Shown: positions 56,712 to 64,000 of the stretch, one piece after another
Numbering within the stretch: the stretch's first letter is position 1
Layout: the number at the start of each line of letters is the position of its first letter
Source of the DNA: Nocardioides flavescens
GTDB lineage: Bacteria > Actinomycetota > Actinomycetes > Propionibacteriales > Nocardioidaceae
Length of the DNA: 64,000 nt
Reading direction: 5' to 3'
Assembly: GCF_009823805.1 (NCBI RefSeq)
Contig: NZ_WUEK01000015.1
Span: 1-64,000 of the forward strand
Notes under the pieces: model-generated
Databases searched by the model: none
Seen by the model: the letters and a program-made list of their open reading frames with translations, nothing else
Told to the model about the DNA's origin: nothing
Program-made: the position numbers and the translations under genes

Positions 56712-57731
56712 GTGCGCGCAGCGGTGCTCACCGCGCTCGAGACCGTCGAGCTCCAGGAACGTCCCGAGCCGACCGCGCGACCCGGCTGGGTCGTGCTCAC
56801 CGTCGAGGCCGCCTCGCTCTGCGGCACCGACGTCCACCAGTACGACGGTCGCATCGACACGCCGTTCCCGCGGGTCCCGGGCCACGACTTCTCCGGCCGG
56901 GTCGAGAGCGTCGGCGAGGGCGTCGACGAGTCGTGGATCGGCAAGCCGGTGGCGGTGAAGCCGTCGCTGCCGTGCGGCGACTGCCCCGAGTGCCACACCG
57001 ACAAGCCGTTCGACTGCAAGCGCAAGAAGCTGATCGGGCTGTGGTCCGACGGGTGCCTGACCGAGAAGATCGCGGTGCCGGTGGTCAACCTGATCCCGCG
57101 CCCCGACGGCGTCGAGCCGTGGCAGGCCTCGCTGCTCGAGCCGCTGGCGGTGGGCCTCAACACCGTGGACCGGCTGCGCATCATCCTGGGCGAGAGCGTC
57201 GTCGTGCTGGGCCAGGGCCCGATCGGCCTGGCCCTGACCCGGCTCTGCTCGCTCTCCGGTGCGGGGCGCCTGATCGTGACCGACGCCCGCGAGGCGCCGT
57301 TCGCGGTCTCCCGGGCCTACGGCGCGAGCGACTGCATCAACGTCCTCGAGACCGACGCGACGCAGGCCGTCCTCGACCTGACCGACGGGATCGGGGCCGA
57401 CATCGTGATCGAGACGAGCGGCTTCCCGGCGTCGTCGGCGATGGTGCTCGACGCGGTGCGCAAGGAGGGCAAGGTCGCCCACATCGGGTGGGCCAACGAC
57501 CTGCCGCCGCTGCCGGTCATCCCGATCATGGCCAAGACGCTCACCGTCTTCGGCGTGGGCGGCAACGGCGGCCGGGGTCAGTACGAGCGGGCGCTCGAGC
57601 TGGTCCGCTCCGGTCGCATCGACCTCGACCCGATGGTGACCCACCGGTTCTCCCTCGACGACGTCGAGGAGGCCTTCGCGACCGCGGCCTCGAAGACCGA
57701 CGGCTCCATCAAGGTCGTCGTCAACCCCTGA
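56712..57731 (+). CDS. Zinc-dependent medium-chain alcohol dehydrogenase
   Basis: The 339-residue MDR enzyme has catalytic zinc ligands in SLCGTDVHQYDG and VPGHDFSG and a structural zinc site with four Cys in CGDCPECHTDKPFDC (about residues 90-104). The NAD(P)-binding motif is VVLGQGPIGLALTRL near residue 163. It resembles threonine or sorbitol dehydrogenases; the substrate is uncertain. It forms an operon with the DinB-like gene. Confidence 0.88.
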   Translation: MRAAVLTALETVELQERPEPTARPGWVVLTVEAASLCGTDVHQYDGRIDTPFPRVPGHDFSGRVESVGEGVDESWIGKPVAVKPSLPCGDCPECHTDKPFDCKRKKLIGLWSDGCLTEKIAVPVVNLIPRPDGVEPWQASLLEPLAVGLNTVDRLRIILGESVVVLGQGPIGLALTRLCSLSGAGRLIVTDAREAPFAVSRAYGASDCINVLETDATQAVLDLTDGIGADIVIETSGFPASSAMVLDAVRKEGKVAHIGWANDLPPLPVIPIMAKTLTVFGVGGNGGRGQYERALELVRSGRIDLDPMVTHRFSLDDVEEAFATAASKTDGSIKVVVNP

Positions 57732-57744
57732 CCCGCGCCGGAGC

Positions 57745-58653
57745 TCAGCCGGCCGCCCGCTTGTAGGGGTCCGGCGGGAACCAGCCGCGCTCGACCACGC
57801 GGGTCGCCCAGCCGTCCAGCCGGGCGACCAGCGTGGCGAGGGCGTCGCCCAGGGAGTCGACCACCGACTGCTCCGCCGCGTCGGTCGAGGTCTCGATGCG
57901 CTCGCGCAGCGTGGTGCCGGCGGCGGTGAGGGCGTCGCCGGACACCAGGCCGCGCTCCTCGAGGGCGGCCGTGCCGGCGGCCATCGCCTCGGGCGACCAC
58001 CCGCGCGAGGCGGTGTAGGTCGTGGGCTCCCAGCCGATCCAGAGCTCGGTGAGGGCGTTGGCCTGGACGCCGTCGAGACCGGCGAGCACGGTCGCGGCCA
58101 GGTGGGCGTCGCCGCGGTGCTCGCGCAGCAGCGTGCAGGCGTGCCACAGCGCGGCGTACGGGTCCTCGGGCCACGGCTGGGCGGCGAGACCGGCGAACAG
58201 GGCGCGGCCGTGGGCCGGTGCCGACTCGGCCGCGGCGCGCAGCGCCGAGACCGTCTGCTCGAGCCCGTCGAGCTCCGCGGCCTCGCCCAGGACGGCGCTC
58301 AGCGCCGCGCTCGAGCCCTCGAGCTTCGCGGCCCGGACGTCCTCGAGGCCGCACGTCGCCCGACCCGAGGCGTAGACGTCTGCGATCAGTCCCGGCTCGA
58401 AGACGCCGAAGGCCGCGGCGGCGACCGCCGGCTCCGGCTCGCCGAGGGCGCTGGCCCGTCCCCAGACGTAGCCCTGGAGGAAGTCGAGTCCCCGTGCGGC
58501 GTAGGCGTCGTAGGCCGGCTCGCTCCAGAAGCAGATCGTGGCGAGCGGCTCGATGGCGTCGCGCAGGGCGCGGGCGGGGCTCGACCAGTCGAGCTCGCGG
58601 GTCTCCCCCTCGCGGGGGCCGAAGAAGGCGGCCTGGGCCTCGGTGTAGTCCAT
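57745..58653 (-). CDS. SCO6745-like protein
   Basis: A 302-residue actinobacterial protein of the SCO6745 group: an N-terminal FFGPREGETRELDW-like start, FEPGLIADVYASGRA near residue 92, and a C-terminal winged-helix-like part. Members are often found next to short-chain or CoA-related enzymes; no activity is established. The ATG at the fold start was taken; an upstream ATG (58665) adds four residues. It is convergent with the dehydrogenase gene. Confidence 0.78.
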   Translation of the reverse strand: MDYTEAQAAFFGPREGETRELDWSSPARALRDAIEPLATICFWSEPAYDAYAARGLDFLQGYVWGRASALGEPEPAVAAAAFGVFEPGLIADVYASGRATCGLEDVRAAKLEGSSAALSAVLGEAAELDGLEQTVSALRAAAESAPAHGRALFAGLAAQPWPEDPYAALWHACTLLREHRGDAHLAATVLAGLDGVQANALTELWIGWEPTTYTASRGWSPEAMAAGTAALEERGLVSGDALTAAGTTLRERIETSTDAAEQSVVDSLGDALATLVARLDGWATRVVERGWFPPDPYKRAAG

Positions 58654-58776
58654 GGCCGCGAGCATGGACGGCCGCGGGTCCTCTCCACCAGAGCGGCGGA
58701 GCAGGTGTGCAGGGATCGGATGAGCGGTCGCAGCAGCGGGATAGAGGCGGCTCCGAGCCCGGTCGAGACTGGGACG

Positions 58777-59715
58777 GTGGACCTCCCTGCCCGCGTCGCC
58801 CCGGTCGAGCTCGTCGAGGTCGGGCCGCGCGACGGACTGCAGAACGAGAACCGGCCGCTGCCCGTCGGGACCCGAGTCGAGCTGATCGGCCGTCTCCTCG
58901 ACCTCGGCGTGCGTCGCCTGGAGGCGGTGAGCTTCGTCCGACCCGACCGCGTGCCGCAGATGGTGGGCGCCGAGGAGGTGATGGCGGCTCTGCCGCAGCG
59001 CGACGACGTGACGTACGTCGGGCTCGTCCTGAACCGGCGCGGCGCGGTGCGGGCGGTCGAGACGGCGTGCGACGAGATCAACGTCGTGGTCCCGGTGACC
59101 GACGCCTTCGCCGAGCGCAACCAGGGCGCACCGGTCGCGGCCCTGCTCGACGAGGCCGCCGGCGCGGTCGAGGTGGCGCGCGGGGCGGGAAGGTCGGTGT
59201 CGGTGACGCTGGCCGTCGCCTTCGGCTGCCCCTTCAGCGGGCCGGTCGCACCCGAGCGGGTCGCGGATGTCGCCGAGGCGGCGCTCGCGCTCGGCATCGA
59301 CGAGCTCGCCCTGGCCGACACCATCGGCGTCGGCGTGCCCGCCCAGGTCCGCGGGCTCACAGCCCTGGTGCAGGGTGACGAGCGGCTGCGCCGCCTGCGG
59401 TTCCACTTCCACAACACGCGCAACACGGGCTACGCCAACGCCGCGGCGGCTGCCGACCTCGCACTCGACGTCCCGATCGCCCTGGACGCCTCCATCGGCG
59501 GCTTCGGCGGGTGCCCGTTCGCCCCGGCGGCGACCGGCAACATCGCCACCGAGGACCTCTTCTACCTCCTGCGCGAGAGCGGCGTGCCGACCACCGGTCC
59601 GGCCGACCTCGACCTCGGCGCTGCAGCCGAGGTCTCCACCTGGCTCTCCGAGCAGCTCGACAGTCCGGTCACCGCCCAGCTCGGCAGGGCCGGCGACGCG
59701 CGGGTGCGCGCATGA
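58777..59715 (+). CDS. HMG-CoA lyase-family protein
   Basis: A 312-residue aldolase-type lyase. VELVEVGPRDGLQNE at the N terminus holds the conserved Arg-Asp and substrate residues, HFHNTRNTGYAN the metal-binding HxH and GGFGGCPFAPAATGN the catalytic Cys. It would cleave HMG-CoA or a related 3-hydroxyacyl-CoA to acetyl-CoA and a ketone product. The GTG has GAGACT 6 nt upstream, suggesting a leaderless start; an ATG at 58720 would add 19 residues. It starts an operon with a CoA-transferase and an AceE-like E1. Confidence 0.88.
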   Translation: MDLPARVAPVELVEVGPRDGLQNENRPLPVGTRVELIGRLLDLGVRRLEAVSFVRPDRVPQMVGAEEVMAALPQRDDVTYVGLVLNRRGAVRAVETACDEINVVVPVTDAFAERNQGAPVAALLDEAAGAVEVARGAGRSVSVTLAVAFGCPFSGPVAPERVADVAEAALALGIDELALADTIGVGVPAQVRGLTALVQGDERLRRLRFHFHNTRNTGYANAAAAADLALDVPIALDASIGGFGGCPFAPAATGNIATEDLFYLLRESGVPTTGPADLDLGAAAEVSTWLSEQLDSPVTAQLGRAGDARVRA

Positions 59716-60989
59716 GGCTCGACGCCGACCGACCCCTGGCCGGCCTGCGGGTCGTCGAGCTGGGCAACTTCATCGCCGCACCGACGGCGGGTCGCCTGCT
59801 GGCGGACTTCGGCGCCGAGGTGATCAAGGTCGAGCGTCCCGGCACGGGCGACGAGCTGCGCAACTGGCGCCTCTACGCGGGGGACACCTCGATGCTCTAC
59901 CGCACCATCAACCGGGGCAAGCTCTCGATCGAGCTCGACCTGCGCACCGAGGAGGGCCGCGAGGTCGTCCTCGACCTCCTGCGGCGCTCCGACGCGCTCA
60001 TCGAGAACTTCCGCCCGGGCACGCTCGACCGGTGGGGTCTCGACGCCGCGACGCTGACGGAGGCCAACCCCGAGCTGGTCGTCGCCCGGGTCTCGGCGTT
60101 CGGTCAGACCGGGCCGATGGCTGCGCGACCAGGCTTCGCGGCCGTGGCCGAGGCGTTCGGCGGCATGAGGGACCTGGTCGGCGAGGCCGACCGACCGCCC
60201 GCCCGGGTGGGGGTGTCGATCGGCGACTCGATCGCCGGGCTGTACGCCGCCTTCGGGGTGCTGATGTCGCTGTTCGACCGCGAGCAGCGCCGCCGCCTGG
60301 GCGAGGGCCCGGTCGGGCCCGGGCAGCGCCACGTCGACGTCGCCCTGCACGAGGCCGTCTTCTCGATGATGGAGTCGCTGGTGCCCGACTACTCCGCCCA
60401 CCACGTGCTGCGCGAGCGGACCGGGGGACGGATGGAGGGGATCGCACCGTCAAACGCCTACGTCTGCGCCGACGGGCACTCGGTGGTCGTGGCCGGCAAC
60501 GCCGACTCCATCTTCGGCCGCTGCATGCGGGCCATCGACCGTGAGGACCTCGCCTCGGACCCGGGCCTGGCCACCAACGCGCAGCGCTGGGCCCGGCGCG
60601 ACGAGCTCGACCGGGCGATCGAGGCCTGGACCCGCACCCTGCCGCGGGCCGACGTGCTGGCCCGCCTGGACGAGGCCGGCGTGCCCGCCGGGCCGATCTA
60701 CGTCGCCTCCGACATCGTGGACGACCCGCAGTACGTCGCCCGCGCGATGGTCCAGCCGCTGCCGGTCGACGTCGACGGCACGGTGCAGGAGGTCCTGTTC
60801 CCGGGTGTGGTGCCGGTGCTGGGGGAGCGCTCGCTGCCGCTCACCGGCGCCGGCCCGGACCTCGGGGCCCACACCCACGAGGTGCTGACCCGCATCCTGG
60901 GACGCGAGTGCGACTGTGCAGCGTGTCGCACCGACGTCCCCGGCACCTCGACCAGCACCCCGACCAGCACCCCGGAGGAGACCGCGTGA
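59712..60989 (+). CDS. Class III CoA-transferase (CaiB/BaiF)
   Basis: A 425-residue class III CoA-transferase. FGAEVIKVERPGTGDELRNW is near residue 35, IENFRPGTLDRWG near 97 and the catalytic Asp in VSIGDSIAGLYAAFG near 175. The C terminus carries an unusual CDCAACRTD cysteine cluster followed by a Ser/Thr/Pro-rich tail. It moves CoA between carboxylic acids, and here probably activates the acid handled by the HMG-CoA lyase-like enzyme. It is coupled by ATGA and GTGA overlaps to its neighbours. Confidence 0.9.
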   Translation: MRLDADRPLAGLRVVELGNFIAAPTAGRLLADFGAEVIKVERPGTGDELRNWRLYAGDTSMLYRTINRGKLSIELDLRTEEGREVVLDLLRRSDALIENFRPGTLDRWGLDAATLTEANPELVVARVSAFGQTGPMAARPGFAAVAEAFGGMRDLVGEADRPPARVGVSIGDSIAGLYAAFGVLMSLFDREQRRRLGEGPVGPGQRHVDVALHEAVFSMMESLVPDYSAHHVLRERTGGRMEGIAPSNAYVCADGHSVVVAGNADSIFGRCMRAIDREDLASDPGLATNAQRWARRDELDRAIEAWTRTLPRADVLARLDEAGVPAGPIYVASDIVDDPQYVARAMVQPLPVDVDGTVQEVLFPGVVPVLGERSLPLTGAGPDLGAHTHEVLTRILGRECDCAACRTDVPGTSTSTPTSTPEETA

Positions 60990-63298
60990 GCGACCGTCCC
61001 GACCTCGACACCCTGCGTGCGATCTCCCGCCGGGTGCGCTGGGAGGCCACGGCCATCGTCGACGCCGCCAACCGCGGTCGTCCCAACGACACCGGGGTCA
61101 AGGTCGGCGGCCACCAGGCCTCCTCGGCCTCGATGGTCGACATCGTGGTCGCGTTGTGGTTCCACGAGCTGACCAGCCTGGACCGGGTCTCGGTCAAGCC
61201 GCACGCCTCGCCGGTGCTGCACGCGGTCAACCACCTGCTCGGCACCCTCGACCCGGCGTACCTCACGACCCTGCGCGCCCAGGGCGGCATCCAGGCCTAC
61301 CCCTCGCGCCGCAAGGACCCCGACCCGGTCGATTTCAGCACCGGCTCGGTCGGCATCGGTGCGACCGCGACCCTGTGGGCGGCCATCGCCCACCGCTACG
61401 CCCGCTCGCAGTTCCCGACGACACCCGAGGCGGGCCGCTTCATCAGCCTCCTCGGCGACGCGGAGCTCGACGAGGGGGCCATCTGGGAGGCCGTCGCCGA
61501 CCCGCAGGTCGCCAGCCTCGGCGAGCTGCTGTGGGTGGTCGACCTCAACCGCCAGTCTCTCGACCGGGTGGTCCCCGACATCCAGATCCAGCGGCTCCAG
61601 GCGATGTTCGAGGCCGGCGGCTGGCAGGTCGTCACCTTGAAGTGGGGCTCGGTCGTGTCCGAGCTGTTCGAGCGCGACGGCGGCGAGGAGCTGCGCGAGC
61701 GGCTCGAGTCGATGCCCAACGAGGAGTACCAGCGCGCGCTGCGGGTCGCACCCGACGAGCTGGCCGAGCGGATCGCCGGCGACTCCGGCTCGCCGAGGCT
61801 GCGCGCCCTTCTCGTGTCGGTGAGCCCGGGGCATCTCGCCGAGGCCCTGCGCGACCTCGGCGGTCACGACCTCGGGCTGCTGGTGGACACGTTCGAGACG
61901 GTCGACGACCACCGCCCGACGGTCGTGTTCGCCTACACCGTGAAGGGTCGGGGGCTGCCCACCGAGGGCCACCCCCAGAACCACTCGGCCTTGCTGACCG
62001 GCGCGCAGATGCAGACCCTCGCCGAGAGCTCCGGCACCTCGCTCGACGACCCGTTCGCGCCGTTCGACCCCGACTCCCCGGCGGGGCTGCTCTGCGCCCG
62101 GCGGGCTCGCGAGCTCAGCCGCCCGGACGTGCCGGCACCCGCCCCGCTCGCCGTCCCGACCGAGCTGGGTCACCCGCACCGCAAGGCGGCGTCCACGCAG
62201 GCCACGCTCGGCCGGCTCCTCGCCGACCTGGTCCGCGACGCCCCGGCGGCCGCGTCGCGCGTCGTGACGTGCAGCCCCGACGTGGCCTCCTCGACCAACC
62301 TCGGCGGTTGGATCAACAAGACCGGCGTCTGGTCGGTGGCCGAGCGCCGGGACTGGTTCGTCGACGACGCCGAGCGGCTGCTGCGCTGGTCGGAGTCGCA
62401 GTCGGGCCAGCACCTCGAGCTCGGCATCGCCGAGGTCAACCTGGTCGGTCTCCTCGGTGAGCTGGGCGCGACGTGGTCGCGCTGGGGCGAGCGGCTGATC
62501 CCGATCGCGACGCTCTACGACCCGTTCGTCGGTCGGGCACTTGAGCCCTGGTCCTTCGGCCTGTACGCCGGCGGGCAGTCGATCCTCGTCGGCACGCCGT
62601 CCGGGGTCACGCTCTCCTCGGAGGGTGGCGCCCACCAGTCCGTGTCGACACCGTCGATCGGGCTGGAGCAGCCGGGCTGCACAGCCTGGGAGCCGGCGTT
62701 CGCCCAGGACCTCGAATGGTGCTTCCTGCACGCGATGGCCCAGGTGGGGGTGCCCGGCGGGACCTCGGCGTACTTCCGGCTCTCGACGCGCCCAGTGGAC
62801 CCGGCGCGGGCGCAGGTGCCAGAGACGGCGGACCTGCGCGAGCGCCGCCGCCGGCTGGCCGTCGCGGGCGGCTACCGGCTGTCCGCCCACGGGGCCGAGC
62901 GCGACGAGGTGACGCTCGTGGGCGTCGGGGCGATCATGCCGGAGGTCCTCGACGCGGCGGACGCGCTGGAGGCTGCGGGGGTCCGCGCCGGGGTGCTGTG
63001 CCTGACCAGTCCCGACCTGGTCTTCCGCTCGCTCCAGGCCCGCGGACGCCGTGACGGCGCCGACGCCTCGGACGTCCTCGACGTGCTGCTGCCGGCGGCG
63101 CACCCCGCGCCCCTGGTCACCGTGCTCGACGGCCACCCGCACACGCTGGCCTTCCTCGCGGCCGCACGCGGCGACCGGATCCGCTGCCTCGGGGTCAGCG
63201 AGTTCGGGGAGTCCTCGAGCCTGCCGGACGCCTACCGTCGCCACGGCATCGACCGCGCCGCCATCGTCGGCGCCGCCCTCGACCTGCTCGGCCGGTGA
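60986..63298 (+). CDS. AceE-like thiamine-dependent E1 (transketolase-like)
   Basis: A 770-residue homodimeric E1 relative. The thiamine diphosphate motif runs LLGDAELDEGAIWEA to WVVDLNRQSLDR (about residues 155-195), and DFSTGSVGIGATATLWAAIA precedes it. It is shorter than AceE (about 890), lacking the long N-terminal part. The pyrimidine-binding domain has LELGIAEVNLVGLLGELGAT near 475. It probably decarboxylates a 2-oxo acid or acts as a transketolase. No E2 or E3 gene follows. GGAGGAG precedes the GTG. Confidence 0.87.
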   Translation: MSDRPDLDTLRAISRRVRWEATAIVDAANRGRPNDTGVKVGGHQASSASMVDIVVALWFHELTSLDRVSVKPHASPVLHAVNHLLGTLDPAYLTTLRAQGGIQAYPSRRKDPDPVDFSTGSVGIGATATLWAAIAHRYARSQFPTTPEAGRFISLLGDAELDEGAIWEAVADPQVASLGELLWVVDLNRQSLDRVVPDIQIQRLQAMFEAGGWQVVTLKWGSVVSELFERDGGEELRERLESMPNEEYQRALRVAPDELAERIAGDSGSPRLRALLVSVSPGHLAEALRDLGGHDLGLLVDTFETVDDHRPTVVFAYTVKGRGLPTEGHPQNHSALLTGAQMQTLAESSGTSLDDPFAPFDPDSPAGLLCARRARELSRPDVPAPAPLAVPTELGHPHRKAASTQATLGRLLADLVRDAPAAASRVVTCSPDVASSTNLGGWINKTGVWSVAERRDWFVDDAERLLRWSESQSGQHLELGIAEVNLVGLLGELGATWSRWGERLIPIATLYDPFVGRALEPWSFGLYAGGQSILVGTPSGVTLSSEGGAHQSVSTPSIGLEQPGCTAWEPAFAQDLEWCFLHAMAQVGVPGGTSAYFRLSTRPVDPARAQVPETADLRERRRRLAVAGGYRLSAHGAERDEVTLVGVGAIMPEVLDAADALEAAGVRAGVLCLTSPDLVFRSLQARGRRDGADASDVLDVLLPAAHPAPLVTVLDGHPHTLAFLAAARGDRIRCLGVSEFGESSSLPDAYRRHGIDRAAIVGAALDLLGR

Positions 63299-63381
63299 CC
63301 CGCCGATCGTCTGCCTAGACTCGGGACCGAGGCCGTGACCGGCGCCACACCTGCGTCCCGGGCGGCCACGGAGGAGGAGAC

Positions 63382-64000
63382 GTGGTCCAGGAGTACCTCA
63401 GCAGTTCTCCCGTCGCCAGCACGACGAGCCTCGAGGAGGCTCGTGAGGCGGTGGCCCGAGTCTACCTCCCGCACCACCTCGAGGGCCGTCACGACCGGAT
63501 GGACATGCGCCTCAATGCCGTCACCGACCGGCAGCTGACCCTGGGCTACCTGACCTACGGCGCCGAGACGGCGCTGCACATGCCGCCGACGGACACCTGC
63601 TACCACGTCAACCTCACCACCGCCGGCACCACCGCGGCGAGCCGCAGCGACGGCGCCAGCGCACACACCTCGGCGCAGCGCGCCGGCACCGTCCTGCTGC
63701 CCGACGAGCAGACCACCGTGCACTGGGCCCCGGACGCCGAGCAGCTCATCCTCAAGGTCACCCGGGCCAGCCTCGAGTCGCACCTCGCCGACCTCCTCGG
63801 CCGCCCGGTCGCCGACATCGTCGACTTCGACCTGCAGCTCGACCTCGCCGGTCCCGCCGGTGCGTCGCTCCTGCGCGCCGTGTCCTTCCTCGCGACCGAG
63901 CTCGACCGCGTCGACGGCCTCGCCGGCTCCCCGCTGGCCCGGGCCCAGCTGGAGTCCTTCGTGCTCACCCAGCTGCTCATGGCCGGCCGCCACCAGTACT
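63382..64000 (+). CDS. AraC-family regulator (partial), AraC-binding-like domain
   Basis: The gene runs off the right edge; 206 codons are visible. They encode the N-terminal AraC-binding-like cupin domain (VARVYLPHHLEGRH near residue 24). The C-terminal HTH part would lie beyond the window. The GTG is preceded by GGAGGAGGAG, and a TAGACT -10-like sequence is at 63316-63321. It follows the E1 operon and may regulate it. It is a paralogue of the AraC regulator at 9.1 kb. Confidence 0.85.
   Translation, partial: MVQEYLSSSPVASTTSLEEAREAVARVYLPHHLEGRHDRMDMRLNAVTDRQLTLGYLTYGAETALHMPPTDTCYHVNLTTAGTTAASRSDGASAHTSAQRAGTVLLPDEQTTVHWAPDAEQLILKVTRASLESHLADLLGRPVADIVDFDLQLDLAGPAGASLLRAVSFLATELDRVDGLAGSPLARAQLESFVLTQLLMAGRHQY

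Noticed and set aside
60698..63244. Leftward 848-codon open frame
   Set aside because: It is antisense to the AceE-like E1, which has clear thiamine diphosphate motifs.
1..64000. tRNA, rRNA or riboswitch genes
   Set aside because: No cloverleaf, rRNA-like or known riboswitch core was recognised by eye; a covariance-model search was not possible.

Overview
This window is very GC-rich and codes on both strands with many ATGA/GTGA stop-start overlaps, frequent GTG starts and many leaderless-looking promoters. Together with the actinobacterial families seen here (MerR-DICT, stand-alone BTAD regulator, SigB/SigF-type sigma factor, DUF222/HNH protein, SCO6745-like protein, DUF3618), this points to a chromosomal segment of an actinomycete, most likely Nocardioidaceae (Nocardioides-like). 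The taxonomic call is inference. No rRNA, tRNA, CRISPR array, insertion sequence or origin was recognised.

Layout. 1-620: gene-free run of about five copies of an extragenic palindromic repeat; one more copy lies inverted near 30.0 kb. 0.8-8.2 kb: soluble double-GAF chemoreceptor-like protein, membrane protein, GT2/DUF2064 pair, methyltransferase, a cytochrome b-molybdopterin fusion protein and a short sigma-region-2-like protein. 8.2-13.8 kb: LuxR-type and AraC-type regulators and a PaoABC-type molybdenum aldehyde oxidoreductase operon. 13.8-21.5 kb: membrane proteins, a CrtI-like oxidoreductase with an SRPBCC protein, and a divergent operon of four glycosyltransferases. 21.5-30 kb: LuxR-type regulators, an epimerase/BrkB pair, a MerR-DICT regulator, two SDRs and two acetyltransferases. 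30-33 kb: degenerate DUF222/HNH protein and a frameshifted RCC1-repeat gene. 32.8-37.4 kb: crtE-crtB-crtI carotenoid operon and a third SDR. 37.4-46.9 kb: two canonical LuxR-type response regulators, an envelope-stress operon, a GAF/PP2C phosphatase, a SigB/SigF-type sigma factor, a BTAD regulator, manganese catalase and a CYP152-like P450. 46.9-53.6 kb: homocysteine methyltransferase, a two-component system, and an ApbE/ferric-reductase-like/NuoF-like/ferredoxin electron-transfer operon. 53.6-64 kb: STAS protein, MASE1-like histidine kinase, DinB and dehydrogenase pair, then an HMG-CoA lyase-like/CoA-transferase/AceE-like E1 operon and the 5' part of another AraC regulator.

How it may work together. 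Three signals suggest that much of 7-47 kb is one stress and possibly light/redox-responsive network. First, at least eleven genes have a GGNYASC-like element 7-9 nt before the start codon with no Shine-Dalgarno, which resembles the SigB/SigF -10 element (GGGTAY) on leaderless transcripts. Second, five of these promoters carry a 12-bp dyad (ACCCCnnGGGGT type) exactly 19-22 nt further upstream. Third, six LuxR-family regulators share an almost identical recognition helix while their receiver domains grade from intact to degenerate to absent. The sigma factor, PP2C phosphatase, STAS protein, catalase, carotenoid genes and MerR-DICT regulator fit that picture. The regulatory links are inference from sequence layout.
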